A DNA stretch of 64,000 nt, from contig SVPZ01000009.1 in assembly GCA_015065605.1 (NCBI GenBank), forward strand, positions 1 to 64,000. Direction: 5' to 3'. The stretch is from Oscillospiraceae bacterium. GTDB lineage: Bacteria; Bacillota; Clostridia; Oscillospirales; Acutalibacteraceae. This document shows, in pieces, positions 1 through 9,276 of this stretch (the first letter of the stretch is position 1; each line of letters starts with the position of its first letter). The translations under genes were made by a program, and so were the position numbers. Below the pieces are notes generated by a model. That model was given only the letters and a program-made list of their open reading frames with translations, ran no database searches and was not told the DNA's origin.

Positions 1-449
1 GCGATAAATTGGATAAGATATTGCAACTTCTCAAAGATAATTGGAACGATCTTTACGCAGCTCTTGAAAAAATGCGTCAGGAAGATATTATACTTGGACG
101 TGAGCGTGAAAACACATATGGCTTTGACCCTAAAACAGAGATGCCGTTCTTTGCTTTAGTAAAGAAAGAGATCTTCGGAGATAAACCGTATGAGGACTTG
201 TCTGAACAAGATTTTAATCAGTTGAAAGATATTGTTACTGATATTTTGTGCACAATTAAAAAGAATACAAGTGCTATAAATTTCTGGGGCAATATTTCTC
301 TTCAAAAGCAATTACGCACGTATATTATTAATGAACTGCTGAGAAATCCTTTGTTTAGTACAATTCCATCAGTTTTCAGCAATCGTAAAAACATAGCTCA
401 AAAGATTATGGAATTGGCATATTGCCACTATGGAAGGAACGAATCATGA
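1..449 (+). CDS. hsdR: Type I restriction endonuclease subunit R, C-terminal end (partial)
   Basis: The frame is open to the left edge, so this is the 3' end of a longer gene; the TTG at 9 is not needed as a start. The visible 146 residues are helical and charged and resemble the C-terminal helical domain of HsdR, the motor/nuclease subunit of type I restriction-modification, with the block ENTYGFDPKTEMPFF followed by a segment ending NELLRNPLF. The stop overlaps the start of the next gene (ATGA at 446-449), so the two are co-translated. The nuclease and helicase parts lie outside the window. The assignment rests on the tail only. Confidence 0.7.
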   Translation, partial: DKLDKILQLLKDNWNDLYAALEKMRQEDIILGRERENTYGFDPKTEMPFFALVKKEIFGDKPYEDLSEQDFNQLKDIVTDILCTIKKNTSAINFWGNISLQKQLRTYIINELLRNPLFSTIPSVFSNRKNIAQKIMELAYCHYGRNES

Positions 450-1108
450 TAGAACCAAAACAAATTATTCGTAGCAATAGAAAAACAATTGCTTTGGTTG
501 TTAATACAAATGGAGAATTGATCGTTAGAGCTCCGCACATTACAAGCACTATGGAAATCAACTCGTTTGTTGCTGAAAAGCAAGGGTGGATTTCTAAAAA
601 AATGAAAAGCGTGGCGACTTTCGATGAAAAATATTCTTCAATAACAATGTCAACTGGTGATGTTGTTCCCTTTGCCGGCGAGGACTATATTGTTGAACTT
701 TGTGAAACTCAAGAAGTTGTATTCGATGGCAAAGTAATCAAGTTGCCAATTTCAGAACAGTCGAAAGATGTTTTGATTGAGTATTTGAAAAAACAAGCAT
801 TATTTATTATTTCGGATCGAGTTGAACGATATTCAAAACTGATGGGAGTACAAGCAACTTCCATAAAGATAACAGATGCAAAGCATAGATGGGGCTCCTG
901 TAGCCAAAACAATTCCTTGAATTTTGCTTGGAGATTAGTGATGTGCCCTATATCGGTTATTGATTATGTCGTTGTTCACGAATTGAGTCACATTGATTAC
1001 AAAAACCATAGCAAACAATTTTGGGTTAGAGTAAGAACTGTTCTTCCAATGTATGAGCTTGAACAAAACTGGCTGAAAAATAATCGTAAAATAATTGAAA
1101 TAATTTGA
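446..1108 (+). CDS. YgjP-like/DUF45 zinc metallopeptidase
   Basis: Predicted 220-residue SprT/YgjP-like metallopeptidase. The zinc motif HELSH is near residue 180, followed by NHSKQFW, which supplies the third ligand, and it is preceded by a KHRWGSCS block typical of the DUF45 family. I start it at ATG 446 rather than the ATG at 422 because 446 overlaps the hsdR stop as ATGA and has a GGAAGGA Shine-Dalgarno at 432-438. DUF45 peptidases are often encoded next to type I restriction genes, and the tight coupling here fits that. Its cellular substrate is unknown. Confidence 0.85.
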   Translation: MIEPKQIIRSNRKTIALVVNTNGELIVRAPHITSTMEINSFVAEKQGWISKKMKSVATFDEKYSSITMSTGDVVPFAGEDYIVELCETQEVVFDGKVIKLPISEQSKDVLIEYLKKQALFIISDRVERYSKLMGVQATSIKITDAKHRWGSCSQNNSLNFAWRLVMCPISVIDYVVVHELSHIDYKNHSKQFWVRVRTVLPMYELEQNWLKNNRKIIEII

Positions 1109-1152
1109 AGTTTTTATATATGATGTTTGTCGGATTTGTAAGGTGATTAATA

Positions 1153-1491
1153 ATGATTAAAGAAGTAATACACGACCCGATTTTTTTAGCAGGGAAGTCG
1201 GAAGTAGCGACGAAGGAAGATTTGCAGGTTGCGCAGGATTTGTTGGATACGCTGATTGCTAATCGCGAGGGTTGTGTTGGCATGGCGGCGAATATGATTG
1301 GTGTGCTCAAGCGAATTATTGTGTTTGATAATGAAGGTACATATATGACAATGTTTAATCCTGAGATTATCAAAAAATCAGGACCGTATGATACTGAGGA
1401 AGGTTGTCTTTCCCTTCTCGGCGGCCCTCGTCCGTGCAAACGATATAAGGCAAGCCGAAAAGGAAGAACTCGAAAACCAACTATCCATTGA
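1153..1491 (+). pseudogene. Peptide deformylase, truncated
   Basis: The first ~98 residues match peptide deformylase: motif I GCVGMAANMIG (residues 40-50) and motif II EGCLSL with the metal Cys85, then LLGGPRPCKRYK as in Clostridia deformylases. Homology stops at about nucleotide 1447 and a short unrelated tail (basic, ending TIH) follows. Motif III (HExxH), which carries the two zinc histidines and the catalytic glutamate, is missing, so the product cannot deformylate Met. It most likely arose by a deletion or insertion that fused the gene to unrelated sequence. Confidence 0.85.
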
Positions 1492-1651
1492 GGAACATAG
1501 AAAAGCGCTGAGCAATTGAAAGTAAAATACCCCAAAGCAAAAGCCCATAAGCGTTGAAGATATACCGCTTGACGATATTGAAGCAGCCTTTAAAGGCGAA
1601 GACAACCAAACCGACGGGGGTTCGCGAATTGCGAACACCGTTCCACCAACT
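1492..1651 (+). other. Remnant coding sequence 3' of the broken deformylase
   Basis: No intact gene. Two short frames read like the end of a protein: one encodes EELENQLSIEEHRKALSN up to a stop near 1518, the other encodes VEDIPLDDIEAAFKGE further on. Together with the deformylase break this looks like the tail of a displaced gene, but I do not recognise which. Confidence 0.35.
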
Positions 1652-1685
1652 AAAAAAGGACTAACTTTTTTGTTAGTCCTTTTTT
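1652..1685. terminator. Bidirectional Rho-independent terminator
   Basis: A 14-bp perfect stem (GGACTAAC/GTTAGTCC core flanked by A and T runs) with a six-T loop. The A-rich left arm and T-rich right arm let it work in both directions, between the plus-strand deformylase remnant and the end of the minus-strand glycosidase operon. Confidence 0.85.
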
Positions 1686-1690
1686 ATATT

Positions 1691-3610
1691 TTATATATAA
1701 CGAAGATGAGCGTTTAAATACATTTCAAGGACGTTTTTGCAGTAATTATTTACGTCGCAAACCTTATCTATAACGTCTTCAGACTGATGAATATATTCTT
1801 TGAATTTTGCTTTTAAGGGGTCTATCTTTTCTTTATCACCTTTAAAAGCCGCTATATAAATATCAGCAAGAATATCGGTTAAAACTGCGTGAACGGCAAG
1901 ATAATGCCAATCTTTCGCGTTGTCTTTGTAACGATCTATAAATTCTTTTGTAAAGGCTTTTATATTATCTTTTACCTTATTGCAATTAAGAATTGCTTCC
2001 TTTTTAAACTCCTCGCCCTGACCGCGTGAACGGATTAGGCGGAAAAGGTCAGAAATTTCTTGAAGATACTTGTAAACCTCGTTAGGTGCATCTTCAAAAG
2101 CAGCAGAAAAATATTCGTCTGCTACTTCTTCAAAACTTCTGCTCTTATTCCAAAGGGCTGCCGCCATTGCATATTGAGAAAGGCCGGTAGGAAATGCAGA
2201 ACGCAGTAACTGACAACTCATCATACCATCAAGTCCTAATTTACAAAGAGCAACCATATCCTTGTGCAATAATCTTGCTATATTTACACTTCCTGGGTCG
2301 TCGTGGTGTTTCCACATTAAATGGTAATCGAAATTAAAAGCATCTTTACCGTCGAAAATTTTGCGCCATTCTAAAAGATATGCAACGTTTGGAGCGTCAC
2401 CACAACGCAAAAATTCTTTATTACGTTGATATTCGGGAAGCTCGGGAAGATTTTCTAAATCAATATCTGCATAACTATCTCTATACCAACGGTTTATAGG
2501 CGCAAACATTAAAGCAAATCTATCGGGGTTTTTAATGCGTTCTTTAATAGGCGCAAACAACAAATCCACGTATATAAGGAAAACTATTTTTGTATTAACC
2601 CCTGCTTTTGTCATTTTTTCATCTAACAAATTAAGCATATCTACGTAGTAATCCGACGGTCTTTTTTTAACACATTCTTCACATTCGCAGTGGTTCATAG
2701 CATCATCTGCCAACCAAAAATGAAGATAATCTACCTTAGGATTATTTGCGCAATATTCCGTAATATAATCGGTTATTCTGTTTTGCACGTAAGGGTTAGA
2801 ATAACAAAGATTAGTATTTTTGGGCTTTCCGCCACAAAATTCCCGTTTGCCGTCGCGCAACGCAAGAAGTTTTTGAACGTCTTTATCTATTTCGCCCTCG
2901 AAAATATCCCAACCGGAATCATCTAAACCAAAGGGCTTACAGTTCCAACCGTGTCCTACCGCATGGTAAATCAAACCTCTTTTATAAACTTCATCAAGCA
3001 ATGATGCAACCATTGCATCTATATCATCATTAGAAAGTTCATTTCCAAAATCGCGGTCGTTAGGATCTTTATAAAACTTTTCATAGTACATTCTAAAGAA
3101 AGTACCCGGAGTAAAAAACTGTGTAAAAAAGGCGCTCATTCCCACCTTGGGAAGCCAGTCGATAGTGTTATATACGTGTTCCCAGCTTACTCCGCCTTCA
3201 ATACAAATACCGCGATGGTTATAATCGGGCGTTTCCTTAACATCTGCATTAATTAAGGAATAATCAAGGGTGCGTTTCGGAATTTTTTCGCCGTCTGCAC
3301 CGGGATATAAAAAACGGCAACCAAGTTCATACATAAAGCGGTAAGCCGCCATAAGAACGCTTCTTTCGTTTGTACCGCTGATTATACCTGCGCCATTTTT
3401 AACGTTAATAAAAATGCCGTCTTCTTTAGAGGTTTTTATTGACTCGTCAAGACCTATCCACAGCGCATTTTTAACCGAAAAGTCCTTATTTTTATATTTT
3501 CGTATATCCAAAACAACTAAACTATCCATAGTTTTAATAAGACGCGCTATTTCTTTAACAGCAAAATCAATTGTTTTGTTATCACCTATTTGGGCCAAAA
3601 TCATTCTCAT
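1691..3610 (-). CDS. DUF4838-type putative glycoside hydrolase (copy 1)
   Basis: Last gene of the minus-strand operon, 639 residues. The N-terminal ~110 residues resemble the small alpha/beta domain that precedes many hexosaminidase and glucuronidase barrels (block GTNERSVLMAAYRFMYELG). The central part looks like a TIM barrel with a cysteine cluster HCECEECVKK (around residue 310), which is typical of DUF4838 proteins. There is no signal peptide, so it should act in the cytoplasm. The start at 3610 is chosen for the GGAG spaced 8 bases upstream and because the paralogue at 5309-7216 begins at the same point (MRxILAQIG). The reaction and substrate are not established. Its centre is nucleotide-identical to the paralogue (see the repeat entries). 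Confidence 0.7.
   Translation of the reverse strand: MRMILAQIGDNKTIDFAVKEIARLIKTMDSLVVLDIRKYKNKDFSVKNALWIGLDESIKTSKEDGIFINVKNGAGIISGTNERSVLMAAYRFMYELGCRFLYPGADGEKIPKRTLDYSLINADVKETPDYNHRGICIEGGVSWEHVYNTIDWLPKVGMSAFFTQFFTPGTFFRMYYEKFYKDPNDRDFGNELSNDDIDAMVASLLDEVYKRGLIYHAVGHGWNCKPFGLDDSGWDIFEGEIDKDVQKLLALRDGKREFCGGKPKNTNLCYSNPYVQNRITDYITEYCANNPKVDYLHFWLADDAMNHCECEECVKKRPSDYYVDMLNLLDEKMTKAGVNTKIVFLIYVDLLFAPIKERIKNPDRFALMFAPINRWYRDSYADIDLENLPELPEYQRNKEFLRCGDAPNVAYLLEWRKIFDGKDAFNFDYHLMWKHHDDPGSVNIARLLHKDMVALCKLGLDGMMSCQLLRSAFPTGLSQYAMAAALWNKSRSFEEVADEYFSAAFEDAPNEVYKYLQEISDLFRLIRSRGQGEEFKKEAILNCNKVKDNIKAFTKEFIDRYKDNAKDWHYLAVHAVLTDILADIYIAAFKGDKEKIDPLKAKFKEYIHQSEDVIDKVCDVNNYCKNVLEMYLNAHLRYI
2448..2853 (-). 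repeat. Direct repeat inside DUF4838 copy 1 (identical to 6051-6456)
   Basis: About 406 bases that I read as identical to 6051-6456 within the paralogous gene, flanked on both sides by clearly diverged sequence. This is the signature of a recent gene-conversion tract covering the segment with the Cys cluster. Confidence 0.85.
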
Positions 3611-3646
3611 AAATTTTACTCCAAACAAACTATTTTTTATATTATA

Positions 3647-5212
3647 TTATTTTAATTTTACGTCGTAGGTAAGGGTTCCCTTTGCAGTATAAAGACCGGC
3701 AAGAATTTCAATGGCTCCATAAACGCTTTTATCACACAATCCACCGAGAAGAACTCTTGGAATGTGAGGCAAGGTACTAAGAACGCAAGGGTTACCGAAG
3801 TGTATAAGCGCAGAAACTCTGTCGGTAAACTGCAGTGCGTTAACAAGGCTTATAACACGGGAGGTAATAGCCTCGGCACCTGCGTATGCAATAAACTCCG
3901 AGAAGGTAAGGAAAATTACATCGTCGCAATCTATTGAAGCCTGAAAAATTTCATAGTTTTGCATACCTGTAGGGAATTCGTGGAAGGTTTTTACTATGGA
4001 ATTGGGGAAGGTTTCTAATATTTTTTCAGTAACCTTATTGGGGAAAAGCCAACCGTTAGTAAAGGTATCAACGTCGGGCTTGGTTAAGTCTGCTTCGTTT
4101 CTTACCATAATGGCAAAAAGGTGTTTGCCGTCTCTTGAAAGTGTAGGACTGATACCTTCGTCTGTTCTTTGGTAAATTCCTGCTTTGGGAATTTCTTTAC
4201 AAAGGGCAATTTCTTCGTCGGTCAAAGACTTACATCTATTTTCATCCAGTTCCATTACCTTATGCTGAGCGGCAAGAACACGCTTAACACAAGCATCGAG
4301 TTGCTCATCGGTTATAACGCCTTTTTCATAGGCGGTTTTAATTGCTTGGCTCTCGAAAACGGGATTGTGAGTAAAAGGTAAAGGCAAATCGTTACCGGCG
4401 GCAATAGCAAGACCCAGACTTTCTGCATCGCCAAAGTTTGCACGGATACCCATCATATTAAGTGCATCGGTTATGCAAAAGCCCTCAAAGCCTTGGTTTC
4501 TGAATACGTCAATAACCTTTTTAGAAAGACTTGTAGGATATTTATCGTCGATGTTAGGAAGTCTTATATGGGCGGTCATAACGCCGTCAAGTACGCCCTG
4601 CTTCATCATATAAATGTATGCAAAAAGACTGTCGTAAAGTAGCTGTTCTGCAGTTTGACTTGATACGCTTTCTGCCATGTGAGAGTCTATACTGCGGTCA
4701 TCTCTTGCACTGGGGTAATGCTTACCAACGGTTAAAACGCCTGCATCGTGCATACCTTTTGCTTCGGCAGTACCCATTTTTGCTATTACATGTTTATCAC
4801 AACCAAAGCTACGGGCACCTCCTTTATCGGAAATATCCAAAACGGGATTGCATACCACGTTATAGCCTAATTCCTTAGCGGTAAAGCCTACGGTTTTACC
4901 GAAAGCATAAGCATATTTTTCATCTCCGGTACAGCTTATGGGATTGTGACGGCCTATTTTATATTCACCAATTCCGTTTTCGGCATCGGTTATTATAAGA
5001 ATAGGATAATCGGCGGTTTCCACAACACGCTTCAAATATTCTTCCCATTTCCATGCACCCCACTGAATCCATACGGCACCGACTGCACGGGCTTTGATAC
5101 GGTCAAAAATAAATTCTATATCCTCTTCTTTTATACCGCCGTTTAGCTTTATGGTATGAACTAAACCTAATTTTTGGTCAAGGGTTAGTTCTTCAAATTT
5201 AAGTTCTTTCAT
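3647..5212 (-). CDS. Glycoside hydrolase family 3 protein (NagZ-like N-terminal domain)
   Basis: A 521-residue GH3 enzyme without a signal peptide. It has a (beta/alpha)8 domain with DAENGIGEY, the KHYPSARDDRSIDSH block that parallels the NagZ-type loop carrying the His/Asp acid-base pair, and ITDALNMMGI where the nucleophile Asp sits. The C-terminal ~170 residues form an alpha/beta sandwich-like domain. These features point to an exo-acting beta-N-acetylhexosaminidase or related beta-glycosidase rather than a classic three-domain beta-glucosidase. It lies between the two DUF4838 genes in the operon, with a GGAG site before ATG 5212. Substrate is inferred only. Confidence 0.85.
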   Translation of the reverse strand: MKELKFEELTLDQKLGLVHTIKLNGGIKEEDIEFIFDRIKARAVGAVWIQWGAWKWEEYLKRVVETADYPILIITDAENGIGEYKIGRHNPISCTGDEKYAYAFGKTVGFTAKELGYNVVCNPVLDISDKGGARSFGCDKHVIAKMGTAEAKGMHDAGVLTVGKHYPSARDDRSIDSHMAESVSSQTAEQLLYDSLFAYIYMMKQGVLDGVMTAHIRLPNIDDKYPTSLSKKVIDVFRNQGFEGFCITDALNMMGIRANFGDAESLGLAIAAGNDLPLPFTHNPVFESQAIKTAYEKGVITDEQLDACVKRVLAAQHKVMELDENRCKSLTDEEIALCKEIPKAGIYQRTDEGISPTLSRDGKHLFAIMVRNEADLTKPDVDTFTNGWLFPNKVTEKILETFPNSIVKTFHEFPTGMQNYEIFQASIDCDDVIFLTFSEFIAYAGAEAITSRVISLVNALQFTDRVSALIHFGNPCVLSTLPHIPRVLLGGLCDKSVYGAIEILAGLYTAKGTLTYDVKLK

Positions 5213-5233
5213 AATTATTGTCTCCTTACGAAG

Positions 5234-5308
5234 TTATTCGAACATAAACACTGCTGTTTCATAGGGTTTTAAATTTAAGAAACGGTTATCGCCGTACAGT
5301 GAAATCAA
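5234..5308 (-). pseudogene. Scar of a deleted copy of the 7241-9274 hydrolase gene
   Basis: Read on the minus strand this stretch encodes LYGDNRFL joined directly to LKPYETAVFMFE and a stop. Both pieces occur in the C-terminus of the intact 677-residue hydrolase (LYGDNRFL, and about 30 residues later LKPYETAVFLFN). So it is the internally deleted tail of a second copy, abutting the stop codon of the DUF4838 gene at 5309. It is too short to be a gene and marks a past tandem duplication followed by deletion. Confidence 0.8.
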
Positions 5309-7216
5309 TTACACTCGTTTAGTAAAATACATTTCAAAAATAGTTTTGGAATATTGACCCGCATCACATACGGTATCTATTATTCCTTCATTTTCCTTTG
5401 CCAAGGCAATAAACTTTTCTTTTAGCAAATCGGCTGTTTCTTTATCGTCGCTGTAAAGGGCAATATAAGCGTCGCTTAGAATATCGGTAAGTTCTGCGTG
5501 AACCATAAGATACGACCAATCGTCTGACTTATCTTTACAGCGTTCCATATATTCTTCCTTAAAAGCTTTTATAACCTCTTTTGCTTTTTTATAACCGATA
5601 ATATAATCTTCTGCTGTAACAAGTTTGGTTCTGTCTTTAGGATTAAAAAGATTAGAAATCTCCCTTAAATAATTGCTTACTGCCTTGGCATCATCACCGA
5701 AAGCGGCAGTAAAATATTCATCCTTTACACTTTCAAAGCTACCGTTTTTATCCCAAAGTCCTGAAGCCATTGCATACTGTGGCAAGCCCGTTGGAAAAGC
5801 AGAGCGAAGACGCTGACAGCTCATCATACCATTAAGGCCCAATTTATGAAGTGAAATCATATCCTTATATAAAAATTCTGCCACGTTAAATTGTCCGGGG
5901 TCTTTATGATGATTCCACATTAAATGATAATCGAAATCAAAAGCATCTTTACCGTCGAAAATTTTGCGCCATTCTAAAAGATACGCAACGTTTGGAGCGT
6001 CACCGCAACGCAAAAATTCTTTATTACGTTCATATTCGGGAAGTTGAGGTAGATTTTCTAAATCAATATCTGCATAACTATCTCTATACCAACGGTTTAT
6101 AGGCGCAAACATTAAAGCAAATCTATCGGGGTTTTTAATGCGTTCTTTAATAGGCGCAAACAACAAATCCACGTATATAAGGAAAACTATTTTTGTATTA
6201 ACCCCTGCTTTTGTCATTTTTTCATCTAACAAATTAAGCATATCTACGTAGTAATCCGACGGTCTTTTTTTAACACATTCTTCACATTCGCAGTGGTTCA
6301 TAGCATCATCTGCCAACCAAAAATGAAGATAATCTACCTTAGGATTATTTGCGCAATATTCCGTAATATAATCGGTTATTCTGTTTTGCACGTAAGGGTT
6401 AGAATAACAAAGATTAGTATTTTTGGGCTTTCCGCCACAAAATTCCCGTTTGCCGTTTCTAAGCGCTAAGAGGTTTCTTACATCGTCGGATATTTCGCCT
6501 TCGTAAACCTCCCAACCCGAATCATCAAAACCAAAGGGCTTACAGTTCCAACCGTGACCTACCGCATGGTAAATAAGTCCTCTTTCCTCGATTTCATCAT
6601 AAAGAGAGGAAACCATTGCGTCAATATCATTATTGGTAAGTTCATTTCCGAAATCACGGTCATTTTTGTCATTATAAAACTTTTCATAATACGTTCTGAA
6701 GAAAACTCCGGGGGTAAAAAACTGGGTAAAAAATGAGTTCATTCCCACCTTGGGCAGCCAGTCTATAGTATTATAAACGTGCTCACAGCCAACCGAACCT
6801 TCAATACAAATACCTCTGTGCTTGTAGCTTGCCGTTTCTTTAACCTCGGCTTTTAAATCGGCATAGTCAAGTTTTCTCTCAGGTATTTTTTCGCCTTTTT
6901 TACCGGGATATAAATAGCGACAGCCCATTTCCTTCATAAAGCGGTACGCCGCCATAAGTACGCTTCTTTCATTAGAGCCGCTTATAATACCTGCGCCGTT
7001 TTCTACGCTTATATAAATACTGTCCTCGGCGCTATTTGCCTCAACAGAGCCGTCAAGACCTACCCATAAAGCGTTTTTTACGGAGTTATCCTTTTCTTCG
7101 TATTTTCTTATATCCAGGACAACAGAGTTATCCATAGCCTTAATAAGGCGCACAAGTTCCTTTACTGCAAATTTTACCGTTTTGTCATTACCTATTTGTG
7201 CTAATATAAGTCTCAT
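5309..7216 (-). CDS. DUF4838-type putative glycoside hydrolase (copy 2)
   Basis: A 635-residue paralogue of the protein at 1691-3610 with the same layout: small N-terminal alpha/beta domain, central barrel-like region with HCECEECVKK, and a helical C-terminal ~130 residues that has diverged most. It is cytoplasmic by absence of a signal peptide. Divergence at both ends but identity in the middle means the two enzymes share an active-site region and may differ in accessory contacts. The start ATG has AGGAGGG just upstream. It belongs to the same operon, 24 bases downstream of the 677-residue hydrolase. Family recognition is good, biochemical role unknown. Confidence 0.7.
   Translation of the reverse strand: MRLILAQIGNDKTVKFAVKELVRLIKAMDNSVVLDIRKYEEKDNSVKNALWVGLDGSVEANSAEDSIYISVENGAGIISGSNERSVLMAAYRFMKEMGCRYLYPGKKGEKIPERKLDYADLKAEVKETASYKHRGICIEGSVGCEHVYNTIDWLPKVGMNSFFTQFFTPGVFFRTYYEKFYNDKNDRDFGNELTNNDIDAMVSSLYDEIEERGLIYHAVGHGWNCKPFGFDDSGWEVYEGEISDDVRNLLALRNGKREFCGGKPKNTNLCYSNPYVQNRITDYITEYCANNPKVDYLHFWLADDAMNHCECEECVKKRPSDYYVDMLNLLDEKMTKAGVNTKIVFLIYVDLLFAPIKERIKNPDRFALMFAPINRWYRDSYADIDLENLPQLPEYERNKEFLRCGDAPNVAYLLEWRKIFDGKDAFDFDYHLMWNHHKDPGQFNVAEFLYKDMISLHKLGLNGMMSCQRLRSAFPTGLPQYAMASGLWDKNGSFESVKDEYFTAAFGDDAKAVSNYLREISNLFNPKDRTKLVTAEDYIIGYKKAKEVIKAFKEEYMERCKDKSDDWSYLMVHAELTDILSDAYIALYSDDKETADLLKEKFIALAKENEGIIDTVCDAGQYSKTIFEMYFTKRV
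6051..6456 (-). repeat. Direct repeat inside DUF4838 copy 2 (identical to 2448-2853)
   Basis: Partner of the 406-base tract at 2448-2853, offset by exactly 3603 bases. No mismatch was seen by eye, while adjacent codons differ (for example GAYs of the LP-E/Q-LPEY segment). Confidence 0.85.
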
Positions 7217-7240
7217 AAGTATCCCTCCTAAATAAATGCT

Positions 7241-9274
7241 TTAATTAAACAAAAACACTGCTGTTTCATAGGGCTTTAGAGTTAAATGAAGTTGTTTTCC
7301 TTTTCCTGTTTCGTTTGTACCGTGTTTTTTCCAGCTTCTTACTTTACCAAAATCAAGAAGTCCTGAAAATTCTTTATCGCTTGCTATAACGGTTAAAAAG
7401 CGATTATCACCGTAAAGCGTATAATCGGCATCAATGTAAATATGGCAACCTGCCTTTTTAACGATATTTTTAAGTTCTTCAATAGAAATTTTTGGTATGG
7501 TATTCATTATTAAAGTTCTGCCGTCTTCTACCCTTTCGGCAAAAGAACCCTTTTCGGTTTCGTATAAAACGTTATTGTTGATCTTAACGGTTGGGTACAT
7601 CTCATTTGTTTTTTCTTCATTGTCACGTAAAGAAAAACCTGTTACGTTTTCAATGTTTTTAAAAGAGAAGTTACCGTCTGCCACACAACCTGCCATATAC
7701 TGAAACATAATTGTAGCATCAGATCTTTCTTTAACGTAATTTAGAGTTTCGGTGTTTAAACGGAAATCGTAAGAGAAAACGATAAGTTTATAACGGCTTA
7801 AATTAATATTTTTAATATCAGAAGTTCTGAAAATATCAACAAGTACACCGGTTCGTTTAAGGTCAAATATAAGGTAGGTAGAATAAGCATCTAAAGACTT
7901 ACCCGAACATGTAATACCGGCAGAAAGTTCATCTGCAAGTACTAAAACGTCACTTACCCTTTCGTGCGGTTTCTTTCTGATTAAGTTGTTAAGTGTGTCT
8001 AATTCTTCAACCAAATCCAACATTTCGGCAGAATTATACCAACCGTCACCCAAATCCATAAACCAAAAGCCTGAATTGTGAGAAAGGTTTTTTGAAAGTT
8101 CACGATAGAGTGCGTTTCTTGTTTGAAGCATATTTTCACTTGCCCAGATTTTCGGAGTGTCGGGCGCGGCAAGGTGGGTTCTTACGTCACATTCGTCAAC
8201 CCATACTTTAGTTAAATTTACCGATTGAGTAATACTGTGTTCACCGCTGCTGTCACCGGGAGCGCAACGGTCATACAGTTTTGGAGCGGCAAAGAAATCA
8301 ACGTATGGAGAATCAAGCAATTTTTGTATATGGGTATGCCCCGTATAGCCTGTTTGAGCAATTCCCATAAAATAACCGTAGAAAACGCCCGTTAACTTTG
8401 TGGGCGCAATTTCCTTTACAGCCTTGCACAAATATTCTATTGCATAGGAATTTATTTCGCCCATAAACTCATCGTAATAACGCGAAACGGGGTCGTTTGC
8501 GCGCATATAATCACTTGCGTTATCCCGTTTGAAATAACGTTGTTCGGGAGGAGCGATTTCAGCCTCTATGCCGTATTTTTCCTTTAAAAAAGCCTTGAAT
8601 TTTCTTTGGTGATTAATGCCGTAATCACCGCAATCGCGCTTAACTCTGCCCCAAAGCAAAGTTTCACCCGATATTCCGTATGCTATATGATAACCCAAAA
8701 TTTTGTCGCCGTATTTTTCTTCCAAATGGGTTAAAAGAACTTTTAACATTTCTTTGGTATCGTGAAGCCATTTATCGGAAGAAAAACTCTGATTAGAAAT
8801 TTTACCGCCAACGTTTGGACGGGTATATTTGGGGTTGCCCATATACATACCATCAGGCGCATCATAGCCAAGTTGGTCGTGCAAAGGTGTATCAACAAGA
8901 GCGCTGATTTCCTCGGTAGTTTGCGGTCCGCCGTAGTAAACGCAAACTTCTTCAGGATTGTTTTTGAGCCATTCGTAAGGAGGGTCTAATTTAATTCGTG
9001 GGATAAGCATTGCATCCTCGCCAATTTGAACGGCTGCATCCATAGTTTTATCGGTGGTGGTAAAGTTATAAACTCCGTCGCCAACCCAACCTGCCTCTAA
9101 AATAAAACTGTGTAATTTTATACCGCGTTTATAAAAATCCTGATGATATTTAAGTTCAGAAAAGGTATCGTTACCGATTACGGGATTTCCGTCTTCGTCC
9201 AAAGCTTTATGGCCGATACCTATTCCAAGTCTGGACCAAAATATAGTTTTGTTTCTTAAAATGTTTCTGTCCAT
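7241..9274 (-). CDS. GH42-like TIM-barrel glycoside hydrolase
   Basis: A 677-residue protein with three parts. Residues 1-430 look like a GH-A clan barrel (opening FWSRLGIGIGHKALDEDGNP; GYHIAYGISGETLLWG; KVWVDECDVRTHLAAPDTP). Residues ~435-580 look like the Rossmann-like trimerisation domain of GH42 beta-galactosidases (VSDVLVLADELSAG; YKLIVFSYDFRLN). A small beta domain at the end finishes LKPYETAVFLFN, as in many GH42 C-terminal domains. Glutamates in GISGE and WVDE are candidate catalytic residues, but I cannot confirm them. No signal peptide. The stop of the upstream gene is 2 bases away, so the two are translationally coupled. Exact family and substrate are uncertain. Confidence 0.7.
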   Translation of the reverse strand: MDRNILRNKTIFWSRLGIGIGHKALDEDGNPVIGNDTFSELKYHQDFYKRGIKLHSFILEAGWVGDGVYNFTTTDKTMDAAVQIGEDAMLIPRIKLDPPYEWLKNNPEEVCVYYGGPQTTEEISALVDTPLHDQLGYDAPDGMYMGNPKYTRPNVGGKISNQSFSSDKWLHDTKEMLKVLLTHLEEKYGDKILGYHIAYGISGETLLWGRVKRDCGDYGINHQRKFKAFLKEKYGIEAEIAPPEQRYFKRDNASDYMRANDPVSRYYDEFMGEINSYAIEYLCKAVKEIAPTKLTGVFYGYFMGIAQTGYTGHTHIQKLLDSPYVDFFAAPKLYDRCAPGDSSGEHSITQSVNLTKVWVDECDVRTHLAAPDTPKIWASENMLQTRNALYRELSKNLSHNSGFWFMDLGDGWYNSAEMLDLVEELDTLNNLIRKKPHERVSDVLVLADELSAGITCSGKSLDAYSTYLIFDLKRTGVLVDIFRTSDIKNINLSRYKLIVFSYDFRLNTETLNYVKERSDATIMFQYMAGCVADGNFSFKNIENVTGFSLRDNEEKTNEMYPTVKINNNVLYETEKGSFAERVEDGRTLIMNTIPKISIEELKNIVKKAGCHIYIDADYTLYGDNRFLTVIASDKEFSGLLDFGKVRSWKKHGTNETGKGKQLHLTLKPYETAVFLFN

Positions 9275-9276
9275 TT

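Noticed and set aside
1026..1535. 169-residue minus-strand frame across the peptidase and deformylase
   Set aside because: Antisense shadow; no domain and no Shine-Dalgarno.
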